Source of the DNA: Rhodospirillaceae bacterium
Lineage (GTDB): Bacteria > Pseudomonadota > Alphaproteobacteria > Micavibrionales > UBA2020
Length of the DNA: 15,634 nt
Direction: 5' to 3'
NCBI GenBank assembly: GCA_003524565.1
Contig: DQGU01000103.1
Coordinates: 1-15,634 of the forward strand
Shown: positions 4,964-12,224 of the stretch, piece after piece
Position numbering within the stretch: position 1 is the first letter of the stretch
How the letters are laid out: every line of letters begins with the position of its first letter
Translations under genes and position numbers: made by a program
Notes under the pieces: generated by a model
The model's database searches: none
What the model was told of the DNA's origin: nothing
Seen by the model: the letters and a program-made list of their open reading frames with translations, nothing else

Positions 4964-6151
4964 ATGTCCTTTGACTACGACGTTATCGTCATCGGCGCCG
5001 GCGCCGCAGGTATGATGTGCGCGGCCGAAGCGGGCAAACGTTACCGCAGCGTGGTGGTCCTCGACCACATGCCAGCGCCTGGCGAAAAAATCCGCATATC
5101 GGGCGGCGGGCGGTGCAATTTTACCAATCTGCATTGCTCCCCCGCGCAATTTATTTCGGACAACCCGCATTTTTGCAAATCCGCGCTCAGCCGCTATACG
5201 CAGCAGGATTTCATCAAACTGGTCAAACTGCACGGCATTGCGTTTCATGAAAAAACGCTCGGCCAGCTGTTTTGCGACGGCTCTTCGCAGCAAATCATCG
5301 ACATGATGCTGGCGGAAATGGACAACGCGGGCGTTTTGTTGTCCATGGAAACCAAGGTGGAAGCGCTGTCCCATGACGGCAGCCGTTTCCAGCTCAAAAC
5401 CAGCCGCGGCGATTTAAACGCTTCATCCGTCGTTATCGCTACGGGGGGCTTGTCCATTCCCAAAATCGGCGCGACAGGCTTTGGCTATGACGTGGCGCAG
5501 CAGTTCGGGCATGACATCATCCCTACGCGCGCCGCGCTGGTGCCGCTCAGGTTTTCGCCGGAAATGCTGGCGGCAACCAAGCCCCTCTCCGGAATCGCCG
5601 TGGACCCGAGCACCCTCAGCCACGGCAAAACCACCTTCCGCGAGGGGATGCTTTTCACCCACCGCGGGCTCAGCGGCCCTTCGGTTTTGCAAATATCATC
5701 GTATTGGCAGGAAGGCGACGCAGTCACCGTCAACCTGCTGCCCGATACGGACGGGCTTTTGGATACACTGAAAACCCGCCGCAAAGAACAACCGCGCCAG
5801 ATGCTGCATAACGTCCTTTCCGCCCTTGTGCCGCGGCGCGTGGCGGAATGGATTGCCGCCGACCTTGGCATCGACGCGCCGATGGCGGATTTGTCGGATA
5901 AAAAACTCGCCCTCGTCGCCGAGCGTATGCAGAAATGGCAGGTCATGCCCACGGGCAGCGAAGGATACCGCACCGCCGAGGTGACACGCGGCGGCGTCGA
6001 TACCCGCGGCCTGTCATCCAAAACCATGGAAAGCACCAAGCAAAGCGGTCTTTATTTCATCGGCGAAGTCGTCGATGTCACGGGCTGGCTGGGCGGATAT
6101 AATTTCCAGTGGGCGTGGTCTTCGGGCTGGGTTGCGGGGCAATACGCATAA
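4964..6151 (+). CDS. HI0933/BaiN-family FAD-dependent flavoprotein
   Basis: A 395-residue flavoprotein of the HI0933-like (YhiN/BaiN) family, usually about 390-420 residues. It shows the N-terminal dinucleotide-binding VIVIGAGAAGMM (GxGxxG at 11-16), the family hallmark SGGGRCNFTN (46-55), an inner ATGGLSIPKIGATG segment, and the C-terminal FAD-contacting GEVVDVTGWLGGYNFQWAWSSG (about 367-388). Members are NAD(P)/FAD-dependent oxidoreductases; some reduce steroid or flavin-type substrates, but most have no known substrate, so the exact reaction stays open. The start is six bases after the ankyrin stop, and a GGAAG lies about 14 bases upstream. It is the last gene of the unit and is followed by the terminator near 6157-6181. 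Family assignment is firm. Confidence 0.93.
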   Translation: MSFDYDVIVIGAGAAGMMCAAEAGKRYRSVVVLDHMPAPGEKIRISGGGRCNFTNLHCSPAQFISDNPHFCKSALSRYTQQDFIKLVKLHGIAFHEKTLGQLFCDGSSQQIIDMMLAEMDNAGVLLSMETKVEALSHDGSRFQLKTSRGDLNASSVVIATGGLSIPKIGATGFGYDVAQQFGHDIIPTRAALVPLRFSPEMLAATKPLSGIAVDPSTLSHGKTTFREGMLFTHRGLSGPSVLQISSYWQEGDAVTVNLLPDTDGLLDTLKTRRKEQPRQMLHNVLSALVPRRVAEWIAADLGIDAPMADLSDKKLALVAERMQKWQVMPTGSEGYRTAEVTRGGVDTRGLSSKTMESTKQSGLYFIGEVVDVTGWLGGYNFQWAWSSGWVAGQYA

Positions 6152-6181
6152 AAAAACGCGGCATAAAAGCCGCGCTTTTTT
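6151..6181. terminator. Bidirectional terminator between convergent genes
   Basis: CGCGGC (6157-6162) pairs with GCCGCG (6169-6174) around an ATAAAA loop. An A-tract precedes it and six T residues follow after one C, so each strand has its own T-run. It separates the + strand flavoprotein operon from the - strand 96-aa gene. Confidence 0.85.
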
Positions 6182-6203
6182 ACGTCGAGATTCTTCGCGC
6201 CGT

Positions 6204-6494
6204 TTATTTTGGCTGCATGCCGGATTTTTTCGCGGCGGGTTTCGCCTTCTCCGCATAGCTGGCACCCGGCAGGTCGTTCAGACGTGTGCCGAATTCATCA
6301 TCGCAGGCCACAATCACCATGCCCTGCTGCGGCAGGATATCCACCACACGCGCCTGCGCGGCCATGCCTTCGGTATGGATACGCTCTTCAATCTGGCGCG
6401 CCAGTTCCGGCGCGGCGCGTTCGGGGCAGCCCGCGGTGAAAGCGTTTTCGGTGACAACCGCCCAGCGACCAGCCTCGTTGAATGATTTTTTCAT
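6204..6494 (-). CDS. Unrecognised 96-aa protein
   Basis: A small soluble protein of unknown family. The start at 6494 (MKKSFNEAGRW) is chosen because AGGAG lies seven bases upstream and because a promoter (6523-6551) covers the only upstream in-frame ATG at 6551, ruling out the longer form. It shows two cysteines (GCPERAAPEL near 22-31, VACDDEFG near 62-69), an acidic helix LARQIEERIH (31-40), a central beta-like stretch ARVVDILPQQGMVIVACDD, and a basic Lys/Ala-rich tail. It has no signal peptide. It sits downstream of the suf operon terminator, so it is a separate unit, although leakage from suf is possible. The function is not assigned. Confidence 0.7.
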   Translation of the reverse strand: MKKSFNEAGRWAVVTENAFTAGCPERAAPELARQIEERIHTEGMAAQARVVDILPQQGMVIVACDDEFGTRLNDLPGASYAEKAKPAAKKSGMQPK

Positions 6495-6522
6495 GACAAT
6501 CTCCTGTTTCAAAAGCTCCGCC

Positions 6523-6551
6523 GTTTTACGCCCGCCGCCGCCGCGTGTCAA
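6523..6551 (-). promoter_or_regulatory. Promoter of the 96-aa gene
   Basis: On the minus strand, TTGACA (6551-6546), a 17-base G+C-rich spacer, and TAAAAC (6528-6523; four of six matches). The inferred start near 6516 gives a leader of about 22 bases with AGGAG. This is the best sigma-70-type promoter in the window and it follows directly on the suf terminator. Confidence 0.65.
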
Positions 6552-6583
6552 TCCTTGCCGCTACCATCCGTTTGCAGCGCAGC

Positions 6584-6617
6584 AAAAAAGCGCGGAGCCT
6601 GTGCCCCGCGCTTTTTT
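6584..6617 (-). terminator. Terminator of the suf operon
   Basis: A 12-bp stem (AAAAAAGCGCGG with CCGCGCTTTTTT) encloses a 10-base loop, with T-runs on both strands. It lies 18 bases after the stop of the A-type carrier gene on the minus strand. Confidence 0.9.
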
Positions 6618-6634
6618 GAACGTGCAAAGCCGAA

Positions 6635-6973
6635 TTAGACTTTAAACGATTTGCCGCAGCCGCAATGGCCGGTCGCGTTCGGGTTGTTGAAAATGAAACC
6701 CGCTTCGAATTTGTTTTCGAAGTAGTCCATTTCCATGCCCGCGATATAAAGCTGCGCCTGCGGGTCGATGAAAAGCTTCACGCCTTTGTCTTCGACCAGC
6801 AAATCCATCGGGTTAGGCTGCGCGGCATATTCCAGGCTATAGCTGAGGCCGGAGCAGCCGGCGGCGGTGACGCCGACGCGCAGACCTTCGAATTTTTCAC
6901 CTTCGGGCGCGTTTGCCATCAGACTTTTGATATGGGTTGCGGCGCTTTCGGTCAGGGTCATCAGTTGGTTCAT
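6635..6973 (-). CDS. sufA: A-type iron-sulfur carrier protein (SufA/IscA/ErpA family)
   Basis: Carries newly assembled Fe-S clusters, or iron, from the SufBCD scaffold to client apoproteins in the cytoplasm. The 112-residue length is typical of the HesB/IscA family. The three ligand cysteines are present: C40 in AAGCSGLSY, and C104 and C106 in GHCGCGKSF at the C-terminus. Other family marks are LRVGVTAAGCSG and GMEMDYFE. The start at 6973 has AAGGAG at ideal spacing, and 53 bases separate it from the upstream SufT-like gene. It is the last gene of the suf operon, before the terminator at 6584-6617. Whether it acts as SufA, IscA or ErpA cannot be decided from sequence; the symbol follows operon context. 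Confidence 0.93.
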   Translation of the reverse strand: MNQLMTLTESAATHIKSLMANAPEGEKFEGLRVGVTAAGCSGLSYSLEYAAQPNPMDLLVEDKGVKLFIDPQAQLYIAGMEMDYFENKFEAGFIFNNPNATGHCGCGKSFKV

Positions 6974-7026
6974 GTTTTTTCTCCTTGGGTCTTATTTAAT
7001 TTGGGTGTTGCGTTGCCAGTTTTCAA

Positions 7027-7434
7027 TCAGAACATGTTCAGTTGCAGTTTGGCGGTTTCCGCCATTTTGGACGGGTCCCATGGCGGGTCCCAGATAATAT
7101 CGACGGCCACATCGCCTACATCCTGCACGGTGCGGATGGCGTTTTCAACCATGCCCGGCATTTCGCCCGCCACGGGGCAGGCCGGTGACGTCAGGGTCAT
7201 TTCGACGTAAATCTTGTTCGTCTCCGCCGCGATATCGACTTTGTAAATCAGGCCAAGTTCATAAATATTGACCGGAATTTCGGGGTCGTACACTTCGCGC
7301 AGGGCGGCCTGCACTTTCGGCCACAGCGGATGCTCCCGCGATGCCTCGATATCGGGCGGCTGCATCATTTGTTCCATCTCGTCATCGCCCATGGCGTTTC
7401 TGAGCATTTCTTCGTCCGCGACATGCTGCATCAT
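7027..7434 (-). CDS. sufT: SUF-associated MIP18/DUF59 protein (SufT-like)
   Basis: Helps Fe-S cluster maturation or delivery; SufT-type proteins are commonly encoded in SUF operons. The 135-residue product has the MIP18-family core: VYDPEIPVNIYELGLIY (48-64), the conserved Cys in MTLTSPACP (C86), and the late WDPPWDPSKM (115-124). The N-terminal 27 residues are unusually Met- and acid-rich and outside the family core. The start ATG at 7434 overlaps the sufS stop as ATGA, so translation is coupled; a second in-frame ATG at 7431 is an equally possible start. The family is certain. Calling it SufT rather than a related DUF59 protein rests on operon context. Confidence 0.9.
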   Translation of the reverse strand: MMQHVADEEMLRNAMGDDEMEQMMQPPDIEASREHPLWPKVQAALREVYDPEIPVNIYELGLIYKVDIAAETNKIYVEMTLTSPACPVAGEMPGMVENAIRTVQDVGDVAVDIIWDPPWDPSKMAETAKLQLNMF

Positions 7435-8702
7435 TCAAACAACCTTTTCGCTTTGAGGATGGCTTCGGCCAGACGCTCGACGTCTTCCATCGAATTATAT
7501 AGTGCGAAAGACGCGCGCACCGTGGCGGCCACACCCAGTTTGCGCATCAACGGCTGTGCGCAGTGGTTCCCTGCACGCACGCAAAGCCCCATCTGGTCAA
7601 AAACTGTGGCCATGTCGTGCGGGTGCACGCCTGCAAGCTCGAACGAAAGGATGCTTGCACGCTCCGGCGCGGTTGAAAAAATACGCACACCGTCAATCGC
7701 ACGCAGTTTTTCTTCGGCGTCCGCCAGCAGCTTCGCCTCATGCGCCAGCGCGGCGTCTTTGTCGATGCCGTTCAGCCAGTCGATGGCCGCGCCAAGACCG
7801 ATGGCCTCGACAATCGCAGGGGTGCCCGCTTCGAACCTGTAGGGAGGCTCTTTGTACGTCACGTTATCAAACGTAACGTCTTCAATCATCTCCCCGCCGC
7901 CCTGATAGGGCGGCATGGCGGCCAGAATATCGGCTTTGCCATAGAGAACACCGATACCCGACGGGCCATAAAGCTTATGTCCCGTAAAGACGTAAAAATC
8001 CGCATCCAGCGCCTGCACATCCACATTCAGATGCACCACGGCCTGAGAGCCGTCCACCAGCACCTTCGCCCCCGCCGCATGGGCTTTCGCAATCATATCG
8101 GCCACAGGGTTGACGGTGCCGAGCGCGTTTGACATGTGCGTGACGGCCAGCAGCTTCGTTTTGGGCGACAGCAGAGATTCAAATGCCTGCATATCCAGCG
8201 CGCCATCGGCGCGGACGGGCACAACCTTGATAACCACGCCCTTGCGCGTGCGCAGCATGTGCCACGGCACAATATTGGCGTGGTGTTCCAGCTCCGTCAG
8301 GATAATCTCATCGCCCGCCTGCAAAAATGTCTCGCCCCAGGTCGCCGCGACAAGGTTGATGGCTTCGGTCGCGTTGCGGGTAAAAACGATTTGTTTTTCG
8401 GATGCAGCATTCAAAAAACGGGCGGTTTTTTCACGCGCAGCTTCGTATGCAGCACTGGTTTTCGCGCCGAAAGTATAAACGCCGCGATGCACGTTGGCGT
8501 AATGCTCCGTCATGACCTTCGTCATCGCGTCAATCACGGCCTGCGGCTTTTGCGCGCTGGCGGCGCTATCGAGATAGGCCACAGGACGCCCGTTCACCTT
8601 TTGCGCCAGCGCAGGAAAGTCCGCGCGCAGCGCGCCCACGGGGCGGGGCGTCGGCTTCATCTGCGACATGTCGCTGATAATGATGTCGGGCGCGGGTTTC
8701 AT
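7431..8702 (-). CDS. sufS: Cysteine desulfurase SufS
   Basis: PLP enzyme of the aminotransferase class V fold that takes sulfur from cysteine as a persulfide for the SufBCD scaffold. The 423-residue product shows YLDSAASAQKP (43-53), HHANIVPW (140-147) before the PLP region, the Schiff-base lysine K243 in FTGHKLYGPSG, the RFEAGTP loop, and the catalytic C381 in RAGNHCAQP. The start at 8702 overlaps the sufD stop as TGATG and is preceded by GGAGGAGG at good spacing; an upstream in-frame ATG at 8738 lies deep within sufD and is rejected. It is slightly longer than usual (about 406) because of about 15 extra N-terminal residues, so M12 or M15 are possible alternative starts. It is a group II (SufS-type) enzyme; no sufE partner is encoded nearby. 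Confidence 0.95.
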   Translation of the reverse strand: MKPAPDIIISDMSQMKPTPRPVGALRADFPALAQKVNGRPVAYLDSAASAQKPQAVIDAMTKVMTEHYANVHRGVYTFGAKTSAAYEAAREKTARFLNAASEKQIVFTRNATEAINLVAATWGETFLQAGDEIILTELEHHANIVPWHMLRTRKGVVIKVVPVRADGALDMQAFESLLSPKTKLLAVTHMSNALGTVNPVADMIAKAHAAGAKVLVDGSQAVVHLNVDVQALDADFYVFTGHKLYGPSGIGVLYGKADILAAMPPYQGGGEMIEDVTFDNVTYKEPPYRFEAGTPAIVEAIGLGAAIDWLNGIDKDAALAHEAKLLADAEEKLRAIDGVRIFSTAPERASILSFELAGVHPHDMATVFDQMGLCVRAGNHCAQPLMRKLGVAATVRASFALYNSMEDVERLAEAILKAKRLFE

Positions 8703-10021
8703 CAGGCGGCCGCCTCCTCCACCGGTGCGTTCAGCCACGCGGCAATGCGCGCAGCATAAAGCGCGCGCACGTCGTCACGGGTGATTTTTTCAAGCGTTTC
8801 GGAGAGGAATGAATGGACAAGCAAAGCCTTTGCCTCGGCTACCGGAATGCCGCGGCTTTGCAGGTAAAACAGGCCGTCTGTATCCAGCATACCGGCGGTT
8901 GCGCCGTGGCTGCATTTGACGTCGTCGGCGTAAATCTCTAGTTCCGGTTTTGCGCTAGCTTCGGCTTGGTCGGAAAGCAGTAACGCATGATGAGATTGGT
9001 AGCCATCTGTTTTTTGTGCAGGACGACGTACATGTATTTTCCCTTGGAATACTGCACGAGCTTGATCATCAATAACTCCTTTGAAATGCTGGACGGACGT
9101 TCCGTCTTTTTCAAAATGATCTGCAAGAATTGTAAAATCGTGGCTCTGCCGACCTTTGAGCATATATACGCCGCCGATACTACTCGAAATCCCGCTATCC
9201 AGCAATTCCAATCCGAATTCCTGACGCCCTGCTGCGACGCCAGAAACAGAGCTAAATCCTTGAAAGTCAGACGATTTATGACTACGCACCACCGTGCGGC
9301 TGACATGCACAGCATCGCCGTTTTCGTCGATAAAGCGGTAATAACGGCCGCGTGCGGCAGCTTTCAGCACCAACCCCGCATATAGATTCGTGAGCGCCGC
9401 GCCCGCCCCCGCATGACGCTCCAGCAGCGTCGCGCCGCTGTTTTCGCCAAAGCGGTACAGCACGCGCGGGTAAACCGCGGGGCTATTGCCCGCCGTCATA
9501 AACAGGATTTCAATCGGCCGCGTGATGTCGCGGTGTGGGGCGATATCCAGCACGAAACCATCGCGCATATAGGCGCAGTTAAGTGCGAGCAGCGGCGATT
9601 GCGCCAGACTGCCGACGGTGGCCAGCTCTTCTTCCGGCTCGGAAATTTCCATCAGCGGCGTCAGCTTCACGCCGTCGGGCAGCGGTGTGCCCAGGTCAGG
9701 GCGCAAACGGCCATTGACCAGCACGATACGGTGGCTGTCTTTGAGCAGCGGTGCAGGCAGGTCTTGCGCCGCCACATCGCCCGCCGCGTCAAACGTAAAG
9801 ACATCCGGCGTCAGCGGGCGCAGGTTGGTATATTGCCAACCTTCCCACGCCGGCGTCGGCAGGCCGGTTGCGGCAAAACTGGCCGCCCCTGTTTCACGCA
9901 GCGCGGCAATCCATGCGGGCGCATTATCGCCGCCGAGAACCGCCGCAGGCGCAAGCCAAGGCATCGCCTCTTCGCGCTGAAGCGTTTCGGTTTTGAAACT
10001 ATGTACAGCAGCCTGTGCCAT
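8702..10021 (-). CDS. sufD: Fe-S cluster assembly protein SufD
   Basis: Scaffold subunit that pairs with SufB and binds SufC in the SufBC2D complex, helping iron entry. The 439-residue product ends in the family beta-helix and C-terminal helical domain, with AQKTDGYQ, LLLSDQAEASAKPELEIYADDVKCSHGA (C370 and H372 correspond to the key Cys and His of E. coli SufD), QSRGIPVAEAKALLV and FLSE. The start at 10021 is two bases after the sufC stop (TAAGCATG), so translation is probably coupled; the stop overlaps the sufS start. About residues 246-363 (roughly 8935-9286) are coded by distinctly A+T-richer DNA with codons such as GGA, ATA, GTA, CCT and TTA, unlike both flanks, although the protein reads through intact. 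This suggests a recombined patch. Confidence 0.93.
   Translation of the reverse strand: MAQAAVHSFKTETLQREEAMPWLAPAAVLGGDNAPAWIAALRETGAASFAATGLPTPAWEGWQYTNLRPLTPDVFTFDAAGDVAAQDLPAPLLKDSHRIVLVNGRLRPDLGTPLPDGVKLTPLMEISEPEEELATVGSLAQSPLLALNCAYMRDGFVLDIAPHRDITRPIEILFMTAGNSPAVYPRVLYRFGENSGATLLERHAGAGAALTNLYAGLVLKAAARGRYYRFIDENGDAVHVSRTVVRSHKSSDFQGFSSVSGVAAGRQEFGLELLDSGISSSIGGVYMLKGRQSHDFTILADHFEKDGTSVQHFKGVIDDQARAVFQGKIHVRRPAQKTDGYQSHHALLLSDQAEASAKPELEIYADDVKCSHGATAGMLDTDGLFYLQSRGIPVAEAKALLVHSFLSETLEKITRDDVRALYAARIAAWLNAPVEEAAA
8935..9286. other. Composition-shifted segment inside sufD
   Basis: A hand count gives about 47% G+C for 9001-9300 and 38% for 9061-9120, against about 65% for 9361-9420. 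On the minus strand the codons shift to A/T-ending ones (GTT, ATT, GAT, CAA, GCT, CGT, GTA, TTA). The sufD frame is preserved throughout. Edges are approximate. Recombination from a lower-G+C donor is the inferred cause; strong local selection is an alternative. Confidence 0.5.
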
Positions 10022-10023
10022 GC

Positions 10024-10773
10024 TTACGCGGCCTCGTCATAGAAATCGGCATAACCTTTTTGTTCCAGCTCCAGCGCCAGTTCAGGCCCGCCGGTTTTCT
10101 GGATTTTACCCTTGGCCAGCACATGCACCACGTCCGGCTTGATGTAATCCAGCAAACGCTGGTAGTGCGTGATAATCAGGAACGAACGGTCCGGCGCGCG
10201 CAGGGCGTTTACGCCGTCTGCAACAACCTTCAGCGCATCGATGTCAAGGCCGCTGTCGGTTTCGTCCAGAATGGCCAGCTTCGGTTGCAGCATCGCCAGC
10301 TGCAAAACTTCGTTGCGTTTTTTCTCCCCGCCCGAAAAGCCGACGTTGACGCCACGCTTCAGCATATCGGCATCCATGCCCAGTTCGGTCAGTTTTTGTT
10401 TTTGCAGCTTGAGGAAGCTGGCAGGGTCGAGCTCTTTTTCGCCGCGCGCCTTGCGCACAGCGTTCAGCGCCGTTTTCAAAAACGTGGTGGTTGTCACGCC
10501 CGGAATTTCCACCGGATACTGGAACGCAAGGAACAAGCCCAGCGCCGCGCGCTCTTCCGGTTCCATCTCGCCGATGTCCTGCCCCATGAAATTGATGGAG
10601 CCTTCGGTAATGTCATAGCCGTCGCGGCCAGCCAGCACATAAGACAGCGTCGATTTGCCCGAACCGTTCGGCCCCATGATGGCATGCACTTCGCCCGGTT
10701 TGATATCCAGCGTCAGGCCTTTCAGCACTTCACGATCCGCGACCGTGGCATGAAGGTTTTCAATCTTGAGCAT
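10024..10773 (-). CDS. sufC: Fe-S cluster assembly ATPase SufC
   Basis: ABC-type ATPase that drives conformational change of SufB-SufD during cluster assembly; cytoplasmic, not a transporter. The 249-residue product has every ABC element: Walker A GPNGSGKST (34-42), the Q-loop at FQYP (84-87), signature SGGEKKRNE (147-155), Walker B LAILDETDSGLD (166-177) and the H-loop His in IITHYQR (H203). SGGEKKRNE and the ETDSGLD Walker B extension are typical of SufC. The start at 10773 shares TAATG with the sufB stop. Length is the family norm. Certain identification. Confidence 0.97.
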   Translation of the reverse strand: MLKIENLHATVADREVLKGLTLDIKPGEVHAIMGPNGSGKSTLSYVLAGRDGYDITEGSINFMGQDIGEMEPEERAALGLFLAFQYPVEIPGVTTTTFLKTALNAVRKARGEKELDPASFLKLQKQKLTELGMDADMLKRGVNVGFSGGEKKRNEVLQLAMLQPKLAILDETDSGLDIDALKVVADGVNALRAPDRSFLIITHYQRLLDYIKPDVVHVLAKGKIQKTGGPELALELEQKGYADFYDEAA

Positions 10774-12224
10774 TATCCCACACTTCCTTCCAAAGAAATC
10801 GCGACGAGTTTTTGCGCTTCAACCGCAAATTCCATCGGCAAATGTTGCAGCACTTCGCGGCAGAAACCGTTGACGATAAGGGTCAGCGCCTCTTCGTCCG
10901 GTATCCCGCGGGAGCGGCAGTAAAACAGCTGGTCTTCGCTGACCTTCGACGTGGTGGCTTCATGCTCCAGCGTCGCGCTCGGGCTGCGGTTTTCGATATA
11001 GGGCACAGTATGCGCGCCGCAGGTATGGCCAATCAGCAGGCTGTCGCACTGGGTATAATTGCGTGCCTTTTCCGCCTTGCCGGAAATACGCACAAGCCCG
11101 CGGTAGGTATTGTCGGACTTGCCCGCCGAAATCCCCTTGGACACGATGCGCGATTTGGTGTTTTTGCCGATGTGTATCATCTTGGTGCCGGTATCGGCCT
11201 GCTGGTGGTTATTGGTGATAGCGACAGAGTAAAATTCGCCCACGCTGTCATCGCCCAGCAAAATGCACGACGGATATTTCCATGTAATGGCAGAGCCGGT
11301 TTCAACCTGCGTCCAGGAAATCTTGGAGCGTTTGCCCTTGCAGATACCGCGCTTGGTCACAAAGTTGTAAATGCCGCCGCGGCCTTCTTCGTCACCCGGA
11401 TACCAGTTCTGGACGGTGGAGTATTTAATTTCCGCATCGTCCATGGCAATCAATTCGACCACGGCCGCGTGCATCTGGTTTTCGTCGCGCTTGGGCGCCG
11501 TGCAGCCTTCGAGATAGGAAACGTAAGAGCCCTTCTCGGCCACAATCAGCGTGCGTTCGAACTGGCCGGTTTTCGCCTCGTTGATGCGGAAATAGGTCGA
11601 AAGCTCCATCGGGCAGCGCACGCCTTCGGGGATATACACGAACGTACCATCGGTAAAAACGGCGGCGTTCAGGCAAGCGTGTTTGTTGTCGGTATAGGGC
11701 ACGACGCTGCCCATGTATTTTTTGATAAGCTCCGGATATTCCTTCACCGCTTCGGAAATCGAGCAGAAAATCACGCCCGCGCTATGAAGCTTTTCGCGGA
11801 AGGTCGTCACGACAGAAACGCTGTCAAAAACCGCATCCACCGCCACGCCCGCCAGCATTTCCTGTTCACGCAGCGGAATGCCAAGCTTCTTGTAGGTTTC
11901 AAGAAGTTTCGGGTCAACCTCGTCGAGGCTTTTGGGGCGGTCGATGTTTTTCGGCGCGGCGTAGTAATAGGCATCCTGATAGTCGATAGCGGGAATGCGC
12001 AGTTTTGCCCATTGCGGCTCCGGCATTGTCAGCCAGTGGCGATAGGCTTTCAGGCGCTGTTCCAGCATCCATTCCGGCTCCCCCTTCTTGGAGGAAATAA
12101 GGCGGATGATGTCTTCGTTCAGACCTTTGGGCGCAAGGTCGGTTTCGATGTCGGTGATGAATCCGGCCTCGTACTTGCGGTCAAGTTCCGCAACGGTCTG
12201 GCGGGTTTCATTTGAAATCGGCAT
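10773..12224 (-). CDS. sufB: Fe-S cluster assembly scaffold SufB
   Basis: Main scaffold of the SufBC2D complex on which the nascent cluster forms; it receives persulfide sulfur from SufS. The 483-residue length fits the family. Visible features are GVRCPMELSTYFRIN, the central CTAPKRDENQMHAAVVE (C241), the KGKRSKISWTQVETGSA core, and NYTQCDSLLIG with C393. This Cys aligns by position with the acceptor Cys405 of E. coli SufB (an offset of 12), and H421-E422 in LEHEATTSK align with its His433-Glu434. The start overlaps the regulator's stop by 17 bases; the ribosome binding site is weak (AAAGCAG), in keeping with coupling. The stop shares TAATG with sufC. Certain identification. Confidence 0.96.
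   Translation of the reverse strand: MPISNETRQTVAELDRKYEAGFITDIETDLAPKGLNEDIIRLISSKKGEPEWMLEQRLKAYRHWLTMPEPQWAKLRIPAIDYQDAYYYAAPKNIDRPKSLDEVDPKLLETYKKLGIPLREQEMLAGVAVDAVFDSVSVVTTFREKLHSAGVIFCSISEAVKEYPELIKKYMGSVVPYTDNKHACLNAAVFTDGTFVYIPEGVRCPMELSTYFRINEAKTGQFERTLIVAEKGSYVSYLEGCTAPKRDENQMHAAVVELIAMDDAEIKYSTVQNWYPGDEEGRGGIYNFVTKRGICKGKRSKISWTQVETGSAITWKYPSCILLGDDSVGEFYSVAITNNHQQADTGTKMIHIGKNTKSRIVSKGISAGKSDNTYRGLVRISGKAEKARNYTQCDSLLIGHTCGAHTVPYIENRSPSATLEHEATTSKVSEDQLFYCRSRGIPDEEALTLIVNGFCREVLQHLPMEFAVEAQKLVAISLEGSVG

Noticed and set aside
6494..6551. Longer start for the 96-aa gene at 6551
   Set aside because: That ATG falls on the -35 hexamer of a strong promoter and has no ribosome binding site; the start at 6494 has AGGAG.
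8702..8738. Longer start for sufS at 8738
   Set aside because: It lies inside sufD; the TGATG overlap with GGAGGAGG upstream fits 8702.
7740..8759. Several + strand open frames opposite sufS
   Set aside because: Antisense shadows of sufS; no motifs and no ribosome binding sites.
8987..9385. 132-codon + strand frame inside the sufD patch
   Set aside because: It runs antisense to a conserved SufD region and shows no family motif; its altered composition comes from the patch, not from a gene.
10812..12215. Long + strand open frame (467 codons) opposite sufB
   Set aside because: Antisense shadow of the certain sufB gene.
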